A stretch of 64,000 bases of DNA, taken from Seison nebaliae. Its lineage: Eukaryota; Rotifera; Pararotatoria; Seisonacea; Seisonidae. The notes under the pieces were generated by a model. It searched no databases. It saw only the letters and a program-made list of their open reading frames with translations, and had not been told where the DNA came from. This document shows, in pieces, positions 62,477 through 64,000 of the stretch. The position numbers and the translations under genes are program-made. The stretch is taken from positions 54,188 through 118,187 of the forward strand of contig JALJEE010002061.1 of assembly GCA_023231475.1 (NCBI GenBank). The letters run 5' to 3'. The first letter of the stretch is position 1; each line of letters starts with the position of its first letter.

Positions 62477-62968
62477 ATGAAATTCCTCGTAATTATATCT
62501 TTATTTATCATTGCAGTTTCAGCAACTCCTGTAGATTTTTTAAAATCTGTAGTTGCTGTTCAACATTTTACCGATAACTTAATTAACAAATTGGAAGAGC
62601 TCGAAAAAGATGTTAGTGATGCAAGAAAACTTCAATTCTTACAAGATTTTAAGATGCACGCGAAAAATCTTGCAATTACAATGGCACCACAAACAATTAG
62701 TATGTTAAAAAATAAAATAAAATCTCATGATTTCCAAGGTGCAAAACAATTACTATCTCAATATGTTAAAAATTTTGCATCAAAAGCAAAAGATGTTGGT
62801 CAAAATATAATTAAAAAGTTAAAGAACAAATTCGGTCATTCCGAAGGTCGAGCTGCCGCTGATACTTTGAATCAATTTTTACAAGAAATCATCAACCATG
62901 TAAAAGGAATTGGAGCTAGTGTTGCTGCCCAAACTATTGACAAAATTCAAGGGACATTAGATGGTTAA
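62477..62968 (+). CDS. Small secreted helical protein, 163 residues
   Basis: Clear signal peptide (MKFLVIISLFIIAVSA, cleavage after SA, near residue 17) and a mature region of about 146 residues rich in Lys, Gln and Ala that looks almost entirely alpha-helical, with no cysteines and no transmembrane segment. Two similar stretches, TMAPQTISMLKNKIKSHD (about residues 72-89) and SVAAQTIDKIQGTLDG at the end, suggest an internal helical repeat. I do not recognise the family; some mite secreted allergens share the small, helical, signal-bearing format, but no homology is claimed. AATAAA at 63017-63022, single exon, TATA box upstream. Confidence 0.85.
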   Translation: MKFLVIISLFIIAVSATPVDFLKSVVAVQHFTDNLINKLEELEKDVSDARKLQFLQDFKMHAKNLAITMAPQTISMLKNKIKSHDFQGAKQLLSQYVKNFASKAKDVGQNIIKKLKNKFGHSEGRAAADTLNQFLQEIINHVKGIGASVAAQTIDKIQGTLDG

Positions 62969-63016
62969 ACATTGCAAAATGTTCAATATTATTACACTAT
63001 TTCTTTACTCTACCTA

Positions 63017-63022
63017 ATAAAA
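63017..63022 (+). terminator. Polyadenylation signal AATAAA
   Basis: Canonical hexamer 49 nt past the stop of the small secreted protein. Confidence 0.75.
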
Positions 63023-64000
63023 TATTAATGAAAATAGTTTTAAACCTCTTCAAATTCCTTAAAACCTTTTGAAATTAATCTATAATCCCCTAATCTAGAA
63101 AAATCCTTGATTTTTCGGATCTTTTACATGGTGTCAGATAGGCAAACCAGTAAAATGCAATATAATTTTAAGTTCAATAAATTTATTAAACTTAATCTTG
63201 TGCGAAACTATCGGACACATATGAGACAAAAAACTGTCTCAGGGTTTCTTAAAAGAAGCAGAAAACATCAAAGACGAACACGTAAAAGATCAATGGGAAA
63301 AAATTTTAGTGCGGAAGTGCAGTCGTATGTAGAGATAAAATATTTGAAATCTGTAAGAGAAATGTTTCGAGATAACCCATAGTATCTGACAGTGTATGTG
63401 AAAACGGAATGGGTGTGGAAAAATATGACTCTATTTATTTCCTTCCCTGTTGAAATGAAACTCTAGTATTCTAGTAATTAATTGTTATAAAAAATTGAAG
63501 AAAAATTATAAATAATTGGTTTTCTACTAGCTTTTTAGTAGATAATAATGGAATTCTTAATTATTTACTATCGATATACTGGGAAAAAACTAAGAAATCT
63601 CTCATTCAGAAATAACTCTGGAAATTGTAAACCCATAACACATACACACGCTCATAAAATAACAATATGATTATTTAAGAGAAACCAAGCAATGAGGAGT
63701 TCTTGTCATAGTTTTAATAAATTTTAAAAAAAATTATTGGAAAATAGTCCTTCCGAATTCCTAATAATTAATGATTCAAGTAAAAAATTCCAAATATAAA
63801 ATGAAAAGGTATTTTTTAAATTGAATGAATGAATTAAATAGTTAATAATAATAAAAGACAAAATTTAAGAAATAATAATAAAAAATTTATATTCGTAAAT
63901 AATTTATATCTCAAGTGTAGTATTCATCCGATTCTTTCATCTTCCTGGAATAATAATGAAATTATTATAATAATTAAATATTAAAGAAAAAAGAATTTTT
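63023..64000. other. AT-rich terminal stretch, no supported gene
   Basis: An 84-codon frame begins at an ATG at 63128 and encodes a Lys/Arg-rich, uncharacterised sequence ending at 63382. Its upstream codons reach a candidate acceptor TAG near 63097, but no product is recognised, so it is not called. The remainder is AT-rich. Confidence 0.4.

Overview
This is eukaryotic nuclear DNA. It is AT-rich, has spliced genes with many very short introns (44 to 61 bp), and its proteins carry long Gln, Asn and Ser runs. Gene content (a diverged ammonium transporter, an ETV6/Yan-type ETS factor, MTHFSD, a CHIC-family protein, an EPLIN-type LIM protein) and base composition fit an arthropod, most likely an acariform (astigmatid) mite. 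That assignment is inference; no species marker was read. There is no sign of bacterial operons, CRISPR, transposase or rRNA/tRNA genes.

Layout. 1.3-2.8 kb: an unrecognised Ser/Asn-rich protein. 6.9-11.6 kb: a multi-exon EPLIN/LIMA1-type protein. Its single LIM domain can be completed by either of two alternative 3' exons. 11.6-18.2 kb: no supported gene. 18.2-22.8 kb: two convergent paralogues with FGFR-like Ig domains and one transmembrane segment but no kinase (FGFRL1-like). 22.8-36.7 kb: about 14 kb without a convincing gene. 36.7-38.9 kb (minus): MTHFSD, a 5-formyl-THF cyclo-ligase-like domain plus two RRMs and an RGG region. It is divergent from an L-fucokinase GHMP-kinase gene (40.0-41.7 kb, plus) that lacks the usual N-terminal half. 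41.9-42.4 kb (minus): a small protein resembling sperm microtubule inner proteins. 43.9-51.9 kb (minus): a three-exon ETV6-type transcription factor with PNT and ETS domains, assembled here across a 3.7 kb intron. 54.1-57.8 kb: a Gln-rich protein of about 1250 residues with several SUMO-interaction-like motifs. 58.2-62.2 kb: a compact pair, a CHIC-family palmitoylated membrane protein and an Amt-type ammonium transporter whose last 48-bp intron decides between a 622-residue form and a 1002-residue form with a large unknown cytoplasmic tail. 62.5-63.0 kb: a small secreted helical protein with a TATA box and polyadenylation signal.

How the genes relate. The window is a series of independently transcribed single genes, not a pathway cluster. 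Notable arrangements are the tail-to-tail FGFRL1-like duplicates, the head-to-head MTHFSD/fucokinase pair sharing about 1 kb of upstream DNA, and the tail-to-tail fucokinase and small minus-strand gene (113 bp apart). All exon joins were deduced by eye from GT/AG sites, phase and family fit; transcript data would settle them.
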